38,320 nt of DNA from Bacillota bacterium (GCA_023409835.1 JAEYQV010000101.1:1-38320), one strand, 5' to 3'; shown: positions 1 through 8,722, counted from the stretch's first letter. Numbers and translations are program-made. Notes: a model not told the origin generated them from the letters alone.

Positions 1-111
1 GAGATTACCGTAATCCCAGGTATTTGCCAGTCCACCGTAGATCTCGGAGCCCGGGTATACGAAGCCTCTTGCTTTCGCTAAAGCAACGATTTTTTCCATT
101 GTCTTTTCCAT
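1..111 (-). CDS. glyQS: Glycine--tRNA ligase (dimeric type), N-terminal fragment cut by the window edge
   Basis: Only the first 37 codons lie in the window, reading leftward out of it. The peptide begins MEKTMEKIVALAKARGF and continues with PGSEIYGGLANTWDYG, the class II motif 1 region of the single-chain (alpha2) glycyl-tRNA synthetase of many Clostridia. The enzyme charges tRNA-Gly in the cytoplasm. The start at 111 is preceded by GAGGATGAATGT, a ribosome binding site at suitable distance; a second in-frame ATG follows at codon 5. It sits downstream of era, recO and a lipoprotein gene, the position a glycyl-tRNA synthetase often holds in Firmicutes. The catalytic core is outside the window, so the assignment rests on the N-terminal motif and context. 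Confidence 0.85.
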   Translation of the reverse strand, partial: MEKTMEKIVALAKARGFVYPGSEIYGGLANTWDYGNL

Positions 112-149
112 ACATTCATCCTCACATATCTATTCTTTCATATTATTCT

Positions 150-178
150 TTAATAATAAAGGTGTTCTTCACTCACAA
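150..178 (-). promoter_or_regulatory. Possible promoter of glyQS
   Basis: On the minus strand TTGTGA (178-173) and TATTAA (155-150) are separated by 17 bp, ahead of the glyQS start. Each hexamer matches only four of six consensus positions and the -10 overlaps a small AT-rich inverted repeat, so this is a weak call. Confidence 0.3.
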
Positions 179-186
179 ACTTATTT

Positions 187-792
187 TTACGCAGTCGGTT
201 TGTAGATGATTACTGTTGCCCCCTCGTCTGCGCTGTGAATCACATTATCTTTCCCTGGTTTAGCATTATTACTGTAGTATTTCACGCTTCCGTCCACGAT
301 AACGTCGTAGGGCTCATAAACCACAAGAACCCTGTATTTACCATCCTTCAATGCAGTCGACCGGTCAACCAGGTCACCGTTCTTCGCGCTTACATATTGA
401 TCCGGCAGCTCCAGTGCCACATCCTTCGTATCAGCTGCAAAATAAGCTGCCATTACCTTATTAAAGGAGGCATAATGCTTCATTCCGGTATAGCCAATCA
501 GCATTACTGCATTGCCGTTCTTAAGCTTCAGATCTTCGATGGTAACGTCCTCTCCTCCGGCATTCTTGTTATAAGTATTGATTTCTTTCTTCACGAACTC
601 TTCCAGTTCGTTTAATTTGTAATAGGCTTTGCTGAAGTCTTCAACAATCGCTACCTGTAGCTGTCCATTTCTCTTTACCAGCATGGTATTTGATGTAACA
701 TCCTCTGTTGAGATATATAATTCTTTTTTCGAACAACCGGCTGCGGACAGAATAAATATCAGCAGGATTGAAGCAAAAATAATTCTTCTCAT
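187..792 (-). CDS. Putative lipoprotein of unknown function, 201 aa
   Basis: The protein starts with a short basic n-region (MRR), a hydrophobic core and the lipobox SAAGC, with the acylated cysteine at residue 20 followed by SKKELY. It is therefore probably exported, lipidated and held on the outer face of the membrane. The mature part (about 180 residues) is hydrophilic with no cysteine or enzyme motif I recognise. A GGGAGGGAATGAACG ribosome binding site precedes the ATG and the gene has its own promoter (831-859). It lies between recO and glyQS, but that neighbourhood is housekeeping and gives no clear functional hint. I do not recognise the family. Confidence 0.8.
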   Translation of the reverse strand: MRRIIFASILLIFILSAAGCSKKELYISTEDVTSNTMLVKRNGQLQVAIVEDFSKAYYKLNELEEFVKKEINTYNKNAGGEDVTIEDLKLKNGNAVMLIGYTGMKHYASFNKVMAAYFAADTKDVALELPDQYVSAKNGDLVDRSTALKDGKYRVLVVYEPYDVIVDGSVKYYSNNAKPGKDNVIHSADEGATVIIYKPTA

Positions 793-830
793 CGTTCATT
801 CCCTCCCTCGGATAGTTTTGGGTTCATATC

Positions 831-859
831 ATTTTAACCTTAAAGGCTGATAATTTCAA
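831..859 (-). promoter_or_regulatory. Sigma-A-type promoter for the lipoprotein gene
   Basis: Minus-strand TTGAAA (859-854) and TAAAAT (836-831) are separated by exactly 17 bp, each with five of six consensus bases. It lies in the 119-bp gap after recO, so the lipoprotein (and possibly glyQS) can be transcribed independently of the era-recO unit. Confidence 0.65.
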
Positions 860-911
860 TAAATTTTTGAAAATATTATTAGTTATAGCAATATTGCCGG
901 ATACATCCATT

Positions 912-1667
912 TTAAAGTGTCTTAATCAGCTCCAGAGATTTAAAATCATGGTCGATATGACGATCCAGGTAACGCCTCGTACAGAGAGTCAGTTCTGTGA
1001 GTACCTCTTCCGTAACGGTAAAGGTATACAGCTTCTCGATATTGCTGGATACTATGTATTGCATCGCGTAGAGGGTTGAAGTACATAGCCTTATGGCACT
1101 CCGATCCTGATACCTGCATACTTCACATAGGACTCCACCATATTCTGCTGAGAAGTGATAATCTGTCGGTTCCTTCCCCGTAATGCTCCGGTCGCATTTA
1201 ACGCATTGAAACATCTGCGGTGCCAGTCCGCTTACTACAACCATCTTAAGCTCGAAGATCGTCCGAAGAAGCGGCAGGCTGATTGTCTTCTTTGCCACAG
1301 CCCGCAAGGTCTGATACAGGAGCTTCAGTATGTCCTTCTCGTCGTTATTTTCCTTGGTCATATAATCTGCAAATTCACAGAAATATAAACCATAATAAAC
1401 ACTGTCAATATCTTCCCTAAGCTCCGGAAAATAATTTGATATCTCACAGGACATGATATTATAGGATGATCTTCCTGCATATAGGGTAAATTCACCGAAG
1501 GCAAAGGGTTGACTGCATGCCAAAAAGGCGCTGTTGGGTCTTCGGGCGCCTTTGGCAAATACTGATATCTTTCCGATTTCTTTTGTTAATAGTACTAACC
1601 GCTTGTCATAATCCCCAACCGGCATGGCTGATAGGACCATTCCCGTCACGACAGTTAATGCCGGCAT
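912..1667 (-). CDS. recO: DNA repair protein RecO
   Basis: RecO is a recombination mediator that, with RecR (and RecF), loads RecA onto SSB-coated DNA. The N-terminal stretch TVVTGMVLSAMPVGDYDKRL and KGARRPNS are typical of the RecO OB-fold domain. Further on, a CxxC (CVKC) and a second CxxC (CEVC) form the four-cysteine zinc site found in many RecO proteins. The 251-residue length is normal. An upstream in-frame GTG at 1676 exists, but AAGAAGG lies eight bases before the ATG at 1667, so I use the ATG. The first 62 bases overlap the end of the small yqzL-like gene in another frame, which suggests translational coupling. Confidence 0.92.
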   Translation of the reverse strand: MPALTVVTGMVLSAMPVGDYDKRLVLLTKEIGKISVFAKGARRPNSAFLACSQPFAFGEFTLYAGRSSYNIMSCEISNYFPELREDIDSVYYGLYFCEFADYMTKENNDEKDILKLLYQTLRAVAKKTISLPLLRTIFELKMVVVSGLAPQMFQCVKCDRSITGKEPTDYHFSAEYGGVLCEVCRYQDRSAIRLCTSTLYAMQYIVSSNIEKLYTFTVTEEVLTELTLCTRRYLDRHIDHDFKSLELIKTL

Positions 1668-1803
1668 GAAAATCACCTTCTTTATCTCGATCCACGACTA
1701 TATGAAAGTCGTCCATACTCTCTTCCCTTGTACATGCGATGTAGTTTAAGTAATCGTCAATCTTACCTGTGGCGGTAAAGTTCTTCCAATAATCAAGTTT
1801 CAT
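1606..1803 (-). CDS. YqzL-like small protein, 65 aa, overlapping recO
   Basis: The protein begins MKLDYWKNFTATGKIDDYLN, which resembles YqzL, the very small protein encoded between era and recO in Bacillus (pattern WK-F--TG-ID-YL). Here it keeps the same genomic position but is longer, with a C-terminal tail that overlaps the first 62 bases of recO in a different frame. The ATG at 1803 has AGGGGG about eight bases upstream; a longer upstream extension of the same frame lacks such a site. YqzL has no established biochemical function. The extended tail may exist only to couple translation to recO. Confidence 0.7.
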   Translation of the reverse strand: MKLDYWKNFTATGKIDDYLNYIACTREESMDDFHIVVDRDKEGDFHAGINCRDGNGPISHAGWGL

Positions 1804-1912
1804 AAATGAGCCCCCTAACCATGATTTTTTCGATGGGCGGAACGCCATTAACTGCATCTTCGATGCAGCTCAGTCGTTGGAAGAATCGTTCTTCCTGTGT
1901 AAAGAAGCTCAT
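1793..1912 (-). CDS. Candidate small ORF (39 aa) overlapping the yqzL-like start
   Basis: From ATG 1912 the frame reads MSFFTQEERFFQRL and ends IYET with its TGA inside the first codons of the yqzL-like gene (11-base overlap). Codon choice (GAA, ATC, CTG, CCG) resembles the flanking genes and the peptide is charged and amphipathic rather than random. The ribosome binding site (GGGAATTCATT before ATG) is weak. No family is recognised. It could be a real coupled small gene or a degraded remnant. Confidence 0.4.
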   Translation of the reverse strand: MSFFTQEERFFQRLSCIEDAVNGVPPIEKIMVRGLIYET

Positions 1913-2273
1913 AATGAATTCCCAAGTACTAAATGCTCTTTTTAACACTTTTGGAATATTATTATGGGGTTCTAACACGTCCGCCGGAAAACTTATATGT
2001 CTTGTGCTTTCAAATCTTTATAATGTTAGGTTTCCCTTCTCGTATCTTTCTAAACTGGTTAGAATATCCCATCTGTATTTTAGAGTTCGTACTTGACAAA
2101 CGAAAATAGTATTATTTATTACTTGCGTATTATCATTTCTTACTTATTTCGCCAATATTCATTCTATTGTTTCAGCGATAAATCCGTTTCTATCTCTTGA
2201 CTTATTACTCAGAATAACGTGCTGCAATTGTTCCATATCGACATATCATTTCATAGGGCATCCTTTTTGCTCC
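1913..2273. other. AT-rich gap between era and the small ORF
   Basis: About 360 bases after the era stop with no convincing gene. An 18-codon frame (2205-2261, minus) has a good AAGGAG site immediately after the era stop but is too short to call. No convincing terminator or promoter was found, so it is unclear whether era and recO share one transcript. Confidence 0.6.
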
Positions 2274-3209
2274 TTAATCGTTTTGATACCCATAATTCTT
2301 AATTAGAAAATCACTGTCTCTCCAGTCCTTCTTCACCTTGACCCAGAGCTTTAGATTAACCCTGCAGTCAAGCAGATTCTCGATCTCTCGTCTTGCCTGG
2401 GTTCCGATCTTCTTTAGCATACTACCGTTCTTGCCGATGATAATTCCCTTGTGGGTATCCCGTTCACATACAATCGTCGCATCAATATCCATCATTCCGC
2501 GATTCTCTTCTGACTCCTCACCCGGAGCATCCGCCTGCTTTCTCTCCTTCATCCGTTCAATACTCACAGCAATACCATGGGGAATCTCATCCTGCAGAAG
2601 CCTTAAGGCCTTCTCCCTGATCAACTCCGCCACAATCTGCTTCTCCGGCTGATCCGTAATGGTATCCTCATCATAGTATTGAGGCCCGTAAGGTAGGTAT
2701 TTATATATGGTATCCACCAGAATCCTGGTGTTCTCACCCTTTAATGCAGACACGGGAATAATCTCTGCAAAATTAACAATATCCTTATAGGCAGCGATAA
2801 AGGTTAATATCTCTTCCTTTTTTACTGTATCAATCTTGTTAATCACCAGAATGACCGGGGTTTTGGTTCTTTGAAGCTGCTCTGCAATATGCCGTTCGCC
2901 GGCTCCGATAAAGGTGGAGGGTTCAACCAGCCACAGAATTAGATCCACTTCTCCCAGGGTCCTCTCCGCTATATTGACCATATAATTCCCCAGCTTGTTC
3001 TTTGCTTTATGAATTCCCGGTGTGTCAAGGAAAATAATCTGTCCGCGGTCTTCCGTATATACCGTCTGGATCTTATTTCTGGTGGTCTGCGGTTTATCGG
3101 AGGTGATTGCTATCTTCTGTCCGATCAGGTGATTCATCAATGTGGACTTGCCCACGTTCGGTCTCCCGATCAGTGTTACAAAACCGGATTTATAATTGTT
3201 AATATTCAT
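2274..3209 (-). CDS. era: GTPase Era
   Basis: Era is an essential GTPase that binds the 3' end of 16S rRNA and helps 30S subunit maturation. The G1 motif is GRPNVGKST, with a switch segment DKPQTTRN, G3 DTPGIH, G4 NKID and G5 SALKG. The C-terminal KH domain is shown by RDTHKGIIIGKNGSMLKKIG and the closing WVKVKKDWRDS. Length (311 residues) is slightly above the usual 300 because of an acidic insert (about residues 228-240) before the KH domain. The ATG at 3209 has GAGG six bases upstream, better than the in-frame ATG 21 bases earlier. It leads the era - yqzL-like - recO series. Confidence 0.96.
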   Translation of the reverse strand: MNINNYKSGFVTLIGRPNVGKSTLMNHLIGQKIAITSDKPQTTRNKIQTVYTEDRGQIIFLDTPGIHKAKNKLGNYMVNIAERTLGEVDLILWLVEPSTFIGAGERHIAEQLQRTKTPVILVINKIDTVKKEEILTFIAAYKDIVNFAEIIPVSALKGENTRILVDTIYKYLPYGPQYYDEDTITDQPEKQIVAELIREKALRLLQDEIPHGIAVSIERMKERKQADAPGEESEENRGMMDIDATIVCERDTHKGIIIGKNGSMLKKIGTQARREIENLLDCRVNLKLWVKVKKDWRDSDFLIKNYGYQND

Positions 3210-3281
3210 TTTATCCTCATTCCTGTGCATATTGTATTTTCTGCCGATCTATTTATTGCTTCATACCTGCACCACTTATTC

Positions 3282-3360
3282 ATGCATGCATCGCTTTCTT
3301 ATACATCGCTTTTTTATGCATGCATTGCTTTTTCATGCATGCATTGCTTTTTCATGCATG
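3282..3360. repeat. 19-bp tandem repeat array with TGCATGCA core (array 1)
   Basis: The repeated unit is ATGCATGCATTGCTTTTTC. Units start at 3282, 3301 (shortened to 15 bp), 3316, 3335 and 3354 (partial); those at 3316 and 3335 are identical. Each full unit carries the 8-bp palindrome TGCATGCA. The array lies between the peptidase stop and the era start. A second array with the same period and core lies at 20984-21089. Confidence 0.85.
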
Positions 3361-3409
3361 AGAAGCCTGTGCATATATTTACCTCATGCATCAAACCTAT
3401 CAGCATAAG

Positions 3410-6352
3410 CTACGACTTCATTAGGTTCTTGACACAATGAAATAACGAGCGATTCTCCTCCACCTTATTCTCATTACCGATGACACAGATGTTTCCTGCT
3501 TCCAGAATAGAACGGATTAAGTCGGCTAACCCTCTGATATCCTCATTAGTTACATTTCTGATCTCATCCCTCTCCCTCTGAAGGTCCTCCGGGGTAACTC
3601 CGGCCAGATAGAAGCTTAAGGAACGGCTTCCTTTATTCTGGGGTGTCAGCGGGGTATCGAGGGTACTGATGGTTCCGATGATGTTCTTCGTCATATCCCG
3701 TTCATCTGCGGAGTAATTTCTTACATAATCCGCGATTCTTTCGTAGATCTGATTGGTTTCCCAAAGGTTGGGGTCACGATAGGAGGTAAAGTATGCATCC
3801 CCGTCAATTCCGGAGAAGCCGCACATACAGCCGTAGGCTCCACCCTTCACCCTGACATTATTCCAGAGATAATCATAGCTTAGGATTACCTTCAGAACCT
3901 TAAGAGCTCCCGTATATTGATATCCGGCTCTCATATAATTGCCTGCCCTTGCCACATACTGCACCTGCATGGCAGCCTTAAAACCTTCATTCAGGCACTG
4001 AGGAGTCAGAGGCTCCTTGGAATACGCTGCATACAGGCTCTCCTCCGCTTTCTCCTTTAGGGTGTCAGCAAAGCTAAGGAAGCGACCCTGAAAATCAGAA
4101 TAACCCTCTTTATCTGCGGTGATGCTCACCAGAAGCTTATCCCTGGTAAAGATCATCTGCATCAGCTCTTGCAGCTTCAGAATAACATTTTCCTTCTTCT
4201 CTGCATAGTTAACAGTCAAATCCTCCAGGAATTTATAAAAGGCTATTCCGGAAACTGTCTCCTTGAACAGGCCGTGTGCGGAATAATAGGAAATGGCACG
4301 GTCCACTGCAACAGAATGGCCGGAGGAAGTAAACCTCATCTGCATCCTGGATTTCATCTCATCTATAATTTCCCTTAAGCGCTTCGCATCCGTAAGCTCC
4401 GTCTTATACAGCAGCTCCTCAATTAATCGGAAGGCCTCCGGTAGCTTATCATACATTACTTTTGTTGAAATGTCGAATACCGGAAGATAATTGACTGTAT
4501 CACCCTTTATCGAGAAGCTCTTCACATCGGTAAAGATTCCCCCGGTATGAATATTGATCTCGTTGGATAGTTCCAGATAGCTGTAATTCTGTGTATTCAC
4601 ATACCCGAGCACCAGGGATAGCAGTGACATATAAGGAATGAGGTCTGCAGGAATATCCCGGACATCGAATAAAAGTCTGAAATAAGCAATCCCGTTGGTA
4701 AATACCTCATGGTGGAGGATCGGTACATCACCAATTCTGAGTTCTTTATTATACAGGGGCTGCGGCTCCCGTCCAATATCCTCACGGGAGAGCATCGGAA
4801 TGGTTTCCAGCTCCTCCTTCGTGGAAGGCTCCTCCTGGTATTTCTTCAGATGCTTTGTTCCGGCTGCGATTGCCCTCCGCTCCTCAGCGGATAATCCGGA
4901 CTTGTACTCAGCCAGCTTCTTCTTAATCTGCTCCTCACGCTCTGCATTCAGTCCTGCCTTCGGCTTCAGGAGAATCATGGATGCATGGGTGTTATCTAAT
5001 AGGTAATCCTTAATCAGCTGCTCATAATAACCCGTACCGATTCTTTCCTTCAGAATATCATATAATGAATTGTCCTTCAGGTTCTGGAACGGTTCCGTAT
5101 CATTATACAGCCAGCTGCTCATGCATTTAAGTCCATAGATCAGTCCCTTCGGGAAGTTTCCATAATCAGCCTCCCGGTACTTAAATTCATAGAAATTAAT
5201 TGCCGCCTCCAGGGATTTATTCTCCAGCCCCTGTTCCACAACCTGTGATAGGGTATCCCGGATAATTGTAAGGAACTGCTCCTTTTTCTCCGGATCTGAA
5301 TTCTTCGCAATGATGGAGAAGGTGGGCTGCAGGTACTCATTGGAGTAGCTGCTTAAGATATCCCTTCCGATCTCTGCATCGATCAGGGCCTGCTTCACCG
5401 GTGCCCCCGGTGCATCCAGGAGAACATAATCCAGAATCGTAAATGCCAGATTCAGCTCCTTTGATTGGGCATTACCGATGACGGTATTATAGCTTAGGTA
5501 GGTATTCTCTGTCAGCTCCTCACCCTCTCCGAGGGAGTAGAAGGCAGTGATCTCTCTTATCTCATCAAAGCCCTTCTGCAGACCGATGCTTGAATCGACC
5601 TCCAGATAATCAAAGCCTGAGAGATATTCCTTATCCAGCCATAGCAGCCGTTCCTCATAATCCATATCCCCATACAAATAAATATAGCTGTTGGAGGGAT
5701 GGTAAAAGGTCTCATGGAATTCAAGGAATTCTTCATAGGACAGCTCGGGAATGAATTCCGGATCTCCTCCGGACTCTACACCATAGGCCGTATCCGGAAA
5801 CAGGGAGTTTAAGTTTAACCGAAAAAGCTGCTGCTCCGGAGAAGAGAAGGCTCCCTTCATCTCGTTATATACTACACCGTTATATTTTAACTCTGCAGTC
5901 TCATCCTCCAATTCATAGTGCCAGCCCTCCTGTTCGAAGATCTCCCTCCGTCGGTAAATGTTCGGATAGAGCACCGCGTCCATATAGACATGCATCAGGT
6001 TCTTAAAATCCTGATCATTCTGACTGGCAACCGGATACACCGTCCGGTCGGAATAGGTCATCGCATTCAGGAAGGTATTTAAAGAGCCCTTTGCCAGCTC
6101 TATGAAGGGGTCCTTTGCAGGAAAATTTTTCGATCCGCATAGGACGGAATGCTCTATAATATGGGCTACGCCGGTACTGTTTCTTGGCGGCGTCTTAAAG
6201 CTGATGGAAAACACCTTGTTCGTATCCTCATTGGCAATCAGAGCAAGTCTTGCTCCGGTCTTCTTATGTCTAAGAAGTATTCCTCTTCCGTTCAAATCCT
6301 TCAGCTGCTCCTCTTTGATTAATTCATAAGAGGAAGGAATCCGTATATTCAT
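3410..6352 (-). CDS. M16C-family zinc metallopeptidase (presequence-protease/PreP-like), 980 aa
   Basis: The protein has the inverted zinc motif HIIEH (H64, E67, H68), with the likely distal zinc ligand E164 in VVYNEMKGAFSS. The surrounding GVAHIIEHSVLCGSKNFPAKDPF and NAMTYSDRTVYP sequences are characteristic of the M16C branch (PreP/Cym1 and bacterial relatives), whose roughly 1,000-residue single chain forms a closed chamber that degrades short unstructured peptides. Length fits. No signal peptide is seen, so it is presumably cytoplasmic. GGAGGATTTAT precedes the ATG. Transcription probably starts near 6573, giving a 220-nt leader with two inverted repeats. The era gene is 200 bp downstream, across repeat array 1. 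Confidence 0.93.
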   Translation of the reverse strand: MNIRIPSSYELIKEEQLKDLNGRGILLRHKKTGARLALIANEDTNKVFSISFKTPPRNSTGVAHIIEHSVLCGSKNFPAKDPFIELAKGSLNTFLNAMTYSDRTVYPVASQNDQDFKNLMHVYMDAVLYPNIYRRREIFEQEGWHYELEDETAELKYNGVVYNEMKGAFSSPEQQLFRLNLNSLFPDTAYGVESGGDPEFIPELSYEEFLEFHETFYHPSNSYIYLYGDMDYEERLLWLDKEYLSGFDYLEVDSSIGLQKGFDEIREITAFYSLGEGEELTENTYLSYNTVIGNAQSKELNLAFTILDYVLLDAPGAPVKQALIDAEIGRDILSSYSNEYLQPTFSIIAKNSDPEKKEQFLTIIRDTLSQVVEQGLENKSLEAAINFYEFKYREADYGNFPKGLIYGLKCMSSWLYNDTEPFQNLKDNSLYDILKERIGTGYYEQLIKDYLLDNTHASMILLKPKAGLNAEREEQIKKKLAEYKSGLSAEERRAIAAGTKHLKKYQEEPSTKEELETIPMLSREDIGREPQPLYNKELRIGDVPILHHEVFTNGIAYFRLLFDVRDIPADLIPYMSLLSLVLGYVNTQNYSYLELSNEINIHTGGIFTDVKSFSIKGDTVNYLPVFDISTKVMYDKLPEAFRLIEELLYKTELTDAKRLREIIDEMKSRMQMRFTSSGHSVAVDRAISYYSAHGLFKETVSGIAFYKFLEDLTVNYAEKKENVILKLQELMQMIFTRDKLLVSITADKEGYSDFQGRFLSFADTLKEKAEESLYAAYSKEPLTPQCLNEGFKAAMQVQYVARAGNYMRAGYQYTGALKVLKVILSYDYLWNNVRVKGGAYGCMCGFSGIDGDAYFTSYRDPNLWETNQIYERIADYVRNYSADERDMTKNIIGTISTLDTPLTPQNKGSRSLSFYLAGVTPEDLQRERDEIRNVTNEDIRGLADLIRSILEAGNICVIGNENKVEENRSLFHCVKNLMKS

Positions 6353-6408
6353 ATAAATCCTCCATTCTGCCGATTCCCGCGAATTTGGGCCATCAGCACA
6401 ATATTTGC

Positions 6409-6523
6409 AAAGCGAATTGCGAACGATTCGCTTTCTACCTCCGTTAATCTACTTCTGCAAATAGAATATTCTACCGGAATATTACCCTGCTTCCCGAAAC
6501 TCTTTCAAACAAAAGTCCGGTAG
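6409..6523 (-). other. Inverted repeats in the peptidase leader
   Basis: Two perfect inverted repeats lie in the predicted 5' untranslated RNA of the peptidase: AAAGCGAAT/ATTCGCTTT (6409-6417 with 6426-6434, loop 8) and CTACCGGA/TCCGGTAG (6471-6478 with 6516-6523). Neither is followed by a T-run in the direction of the gene, so they are not simple terminators. Their role is unknown. Confidence 0.5.
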
Positions 6524-6579
6524 AAACTTTACATTTTTCATCTAAAATAAGTATGGCAATTTGTAGTAAGTGCTTATTC

Positions 6580-6608
6580 ATAATAACACAATTTCTTTCA
6601 TTTGTCAT
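6580..6608 (-). promoter_or_regulatory. Promoter of the M16C peptidase gene
   Basis: Minus-strand ATGACA (6608-6603) and TATTAT (6585-6580) are separated by 17 bp, with TG one base before the -10 (extended -10). Five of six bases match consensus in each hexamer. Confidence 0.65.
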
Positions 6609-6663
6609 TTCTTACATAGGGAAAAACCGCTAAGAAAATATTACAAAATATAACAAAGACTGT

Positions 6664-6692
6664 TTGACATTTTTACGTATTTATGGTAAATT
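6664..6692 (+). promoter_or_regulatory. Promoter of the cold shock protein gene
   Basis: A perfect TTGACA (6664-6669) and TAAATT (6687-6692) are separated by 17 bp, with TGG just before the -10. Transcription would start near 6699, giving a leader of about 55 nt before the ATG. Confidence 0.75.
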
Positions 6693-6753
6693 GAGTCTAT
6701 CATTACTAATAGGAGTAATGCAATTTGAAAAATGTTTTAGGAGGCTTTTTTGT

Positions 6754-6954
6754 ATGAAAAAGGGAACAGTAAAATGGTTTAATGCTAAGAAGGGTTTTGG
6801 TTTTATTTCTGATGAGGAAGGCAATGATGTATTCGTACATTTCTCCGCACTTCAGATGGACGGTTTCAAGGTTCTTGAGGAAGGCGACAAGGTAGAGTTC
6901 GAAGTAGTTAAGGGCGAGAAGGGTCCTCAGGCAGCTAACGTAACTAAGTTATAA
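6754..6954 (+). CDS. Cold shock protein (CspA/CspB family), 66 aa
   Basis: A single cold-shock OB-fold domain: KGTVKWFNAKKGFGFI carries RNP1 (KGFGFI) and DVFVHFSAL carries RNP2. These small proteins bind single-stranded RNA or DNA and act as RNA chaperones. The ATG at 6754 lies nine bases after GGAGG; the longer in-frame extension to 6664 runs through the promoter and is not coding. The 66-residue length is standard. A strong terminator follows, so the gene is monocistronic, as is usual for csp genes. Confidence 0.96.
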   Translation: MKKGTVKWFNAKKGFGFISDEEGNDVFVHFSALQMDGFKVLEEGDKVEFEVVKGEKGPQAANVTKL

Positions 6955-7040
6955 TTCTACGACTTAACTTGATTTTTATATATGAGAACATATTTTAAAA
7001 ATTATCATAGGTAGAATGGGTTGCAATCGGAAAACAAAAC

Positions 7041-7080
7041 GGACAGGATCGTGTGATTTCACACCTCCTGTCCTTTTTTT
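7041..7080 (+). terminator. Rho-independent terminator of the cold shock gene
   Basis: GGACAGGA pairs with TCCTGTCC, an inner GTGTGA/TCACAC stem extends the hairpin, and seven T follow. Confidence 0.9.
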
Positions 7081-7168
7081 AAGGAAAAAGCTTTAGAGAA
7101 AGCCAGTCCATCATAATCTATAAGCTACATATCTCTACGTTACTGCTATCGGCTGCTTCCATCGGGTA

Positions 7169-8722
7169 TTAATGCTTGAAATGTCTCATTCCGGTGAATA
7201 CCATTGCAATCCCGTATTCATTACATTTTTTGATGGAGTCCTCGTCACGGATGGAGCCACCCGGCTGGATAATTGCAGTTATCCCAGCCTGATGGGCAGC
7301 TTCAACACTATCATCAAAAGGAAAATATGCATCCGAAGCCAGTACAGCACCTTTAGTAGCATTCTCATCAATCAGCTCTGCCGCGTGCTCAATGCACTGT
7401 TTTGTTGCCCAGACACGATTTACCTGTCCGGGTCCGATTCCAATACTCTGCTTATCTTTCGCCAGGGCAATACCATTGGATTTTACGAACTTTACCACTC
7501 GCCATGCGAATTTCAGATCTTCCATTTCCTTAGCAGAGGGTTCACGGTTTGTAACCACCTTTAGATCTTCCTCAGCGAATAGCTTACTGTCTATGGTCTG
7601 TACAATCAGACCTCCATTCACCTTCTTCAGATCATAAGCATTCTCATCCTGAGGAACCTCAATGTCTTTAAGCTCAAGGACACGGACATTCTTCTTCGTC
7701 TGTAACAGCTCTAAGGCTTCCTTCTCATAGGAAGGAGCTACAATTACCTCCAGGAATACATTCTTCATCTCTTCTGCCACCTGCAGGGTAACCTCACGGT
7801 TCAATACGACGATACCGCCGTAGATCGATACCTTGTCTGCTGCAAATGCCTTCTTCCAGGCATCGAAGATGTGATCAGCACTGCCGACACCACAGGGATT
7901 GCCGTGCTTGCAGGCAACAACGGTGGGTTCCGTAAATTCCTTTAGCAGCTCCAGAGCACCGTTGGTATCATTGATATTATTAAAGGATAGCTCCTTACCG
8001 TTTAACTGAACCGCATCGGTGATGGAGCCCTTCTTCTTCCCGATTTCACGGTAGAAAGCGGCTGCCTGATGAGGATTTTCACCATACCTCATATCCTGGA
8101 TCTTCTCGAAGGTCATGGTCAGGGTCTCCGGTAATTCCTTATCATTTCTCTGCTTCTTTAAGTAATCTGCAATCATTGTATCATAAGAAGAGGTATGCAT
8201 GAATACCTTCTGCATCAGATAGAACTTCGTATCAAGGGATACTGCTCCGTCTGTCTTAAGCTCGGACAGTACCTTCTCATAGTCTCTGGGATCAACCACT
8301 ACTGCAACATCCTGATAGTTCTTCGCAGCAGAACGAAGCATCGTAGGTCCTCCGATATCGATGTTTTCAACCGCTTCTGCACGGGTCACGCCATCCTTTA
8401 GGATGGTGGCCTTGAATGGATACAGATTAACAAATACCAGATCAATCGTATCCAGCTTTAAGTCAGCCAGCTGTTTCATATGGGAAGGATTGCTTCTCAT
8501 GGCAAGTAAACCTGCATGCACCGCAGGATGCAGAGTTTTCACACGACCGTCCAGACACTCAGGAAAATTAGTCAGCTCCGAGATCTCCATAGCAGGTACT
8601 CCGGCATCCTTCAGCTTTCCATAAGTACCTCCTGTTGATATAATCTCAACTCCGAGGGAAACCAGTTCCTTCGCCAGCTCTACAATACCCGTCTTATCCG
8701 ATACACTAATTAATGCTCTCAT
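7169..8722 (-). CDS. purH: Bifunctional AICAR transformylase / IMP cyclohydrolase
   Basis: PurH carries out the last two steps of purine synthesis, formylating AICAR with 10-formyl-THF and closing the ring to IMP. The N-terminal MGS-like cyclohydrolase domain (roughly residues 1-120) begins RALISVSDKTGI and has STGGT and GRVKTLHPAVHAG. The transformylase domain contains RYGENPHQAA, KHGNPCGVG and SDAYFPFDD, all typical. The 517-residue length is normal. AGGAG lies seven bases before the ATG. It is not accompanied by other pur genes here; guaB, which uses its product IMP, is about 4.3 kb further along on the same strand. Confidence 0.96.
   Translation of the reverse strand: MRALISVSDKTGIVELAKELVSLGVEIISTGGTYGKLKDAGVPAMEISELTNFPECLDGRVKTLHPAVHAGLLAMRSNPSHMKQLADLKLDTIDLVFVNLYPFKATILKDGVTRAEAVENIDIGGPTMLRSAAKNYQDVAVVVDPRDYEKVLSELKTDGAVSLDTKFYLMQKVFMHTSSYDTMIADYLKKQRNDKELPETLTMTFEKIQDMRYGENPHQAAAFYREIGKKKGSITDAVQLNGKELSFNNINDTNGALELLKEFTEPTVVACKHGNPCGVGSADHIFDAWKKAFAADKVSIYGGIVVLNREVTLQVAEEMKNVFLEVIVAPSYEKEALELLQTKKNVRVLELKDIEVPQDENAYDLKKVNGGLIVQTIDSKLFAEEDLKVVTNREPSAKEMEDLKFAWRVVKFVKSNGIALAKDKQSIGIGPGQVNRVWATKQCIEHAAELIDENATKGAVLASDAYFPFDDSVEAAHQAGITAIIQPGGSIRDEDSIKKCNEYGIAMVFTGMRHFKH

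Noticed and set aside
1806..2096. Plus-strand ORF of 96 codons in the era-recO gap
   Set aside because: No ribosome binding site and an unusual composition; partly antisense to the small minus-strand ORFs.
2205..2261. 18-codon minus-strand frame with a good AAGGAG site right after era
   Set aside because: Too short to separate from chance; kept only as a remark in the gap entry.
3009..3440. Plus-strand ORFs of 70-143 codons with repeated CMH/FSCMH segments
   Set aside because: They translate the 19-bp array and the antisense of era; no ribosome binding site or family.
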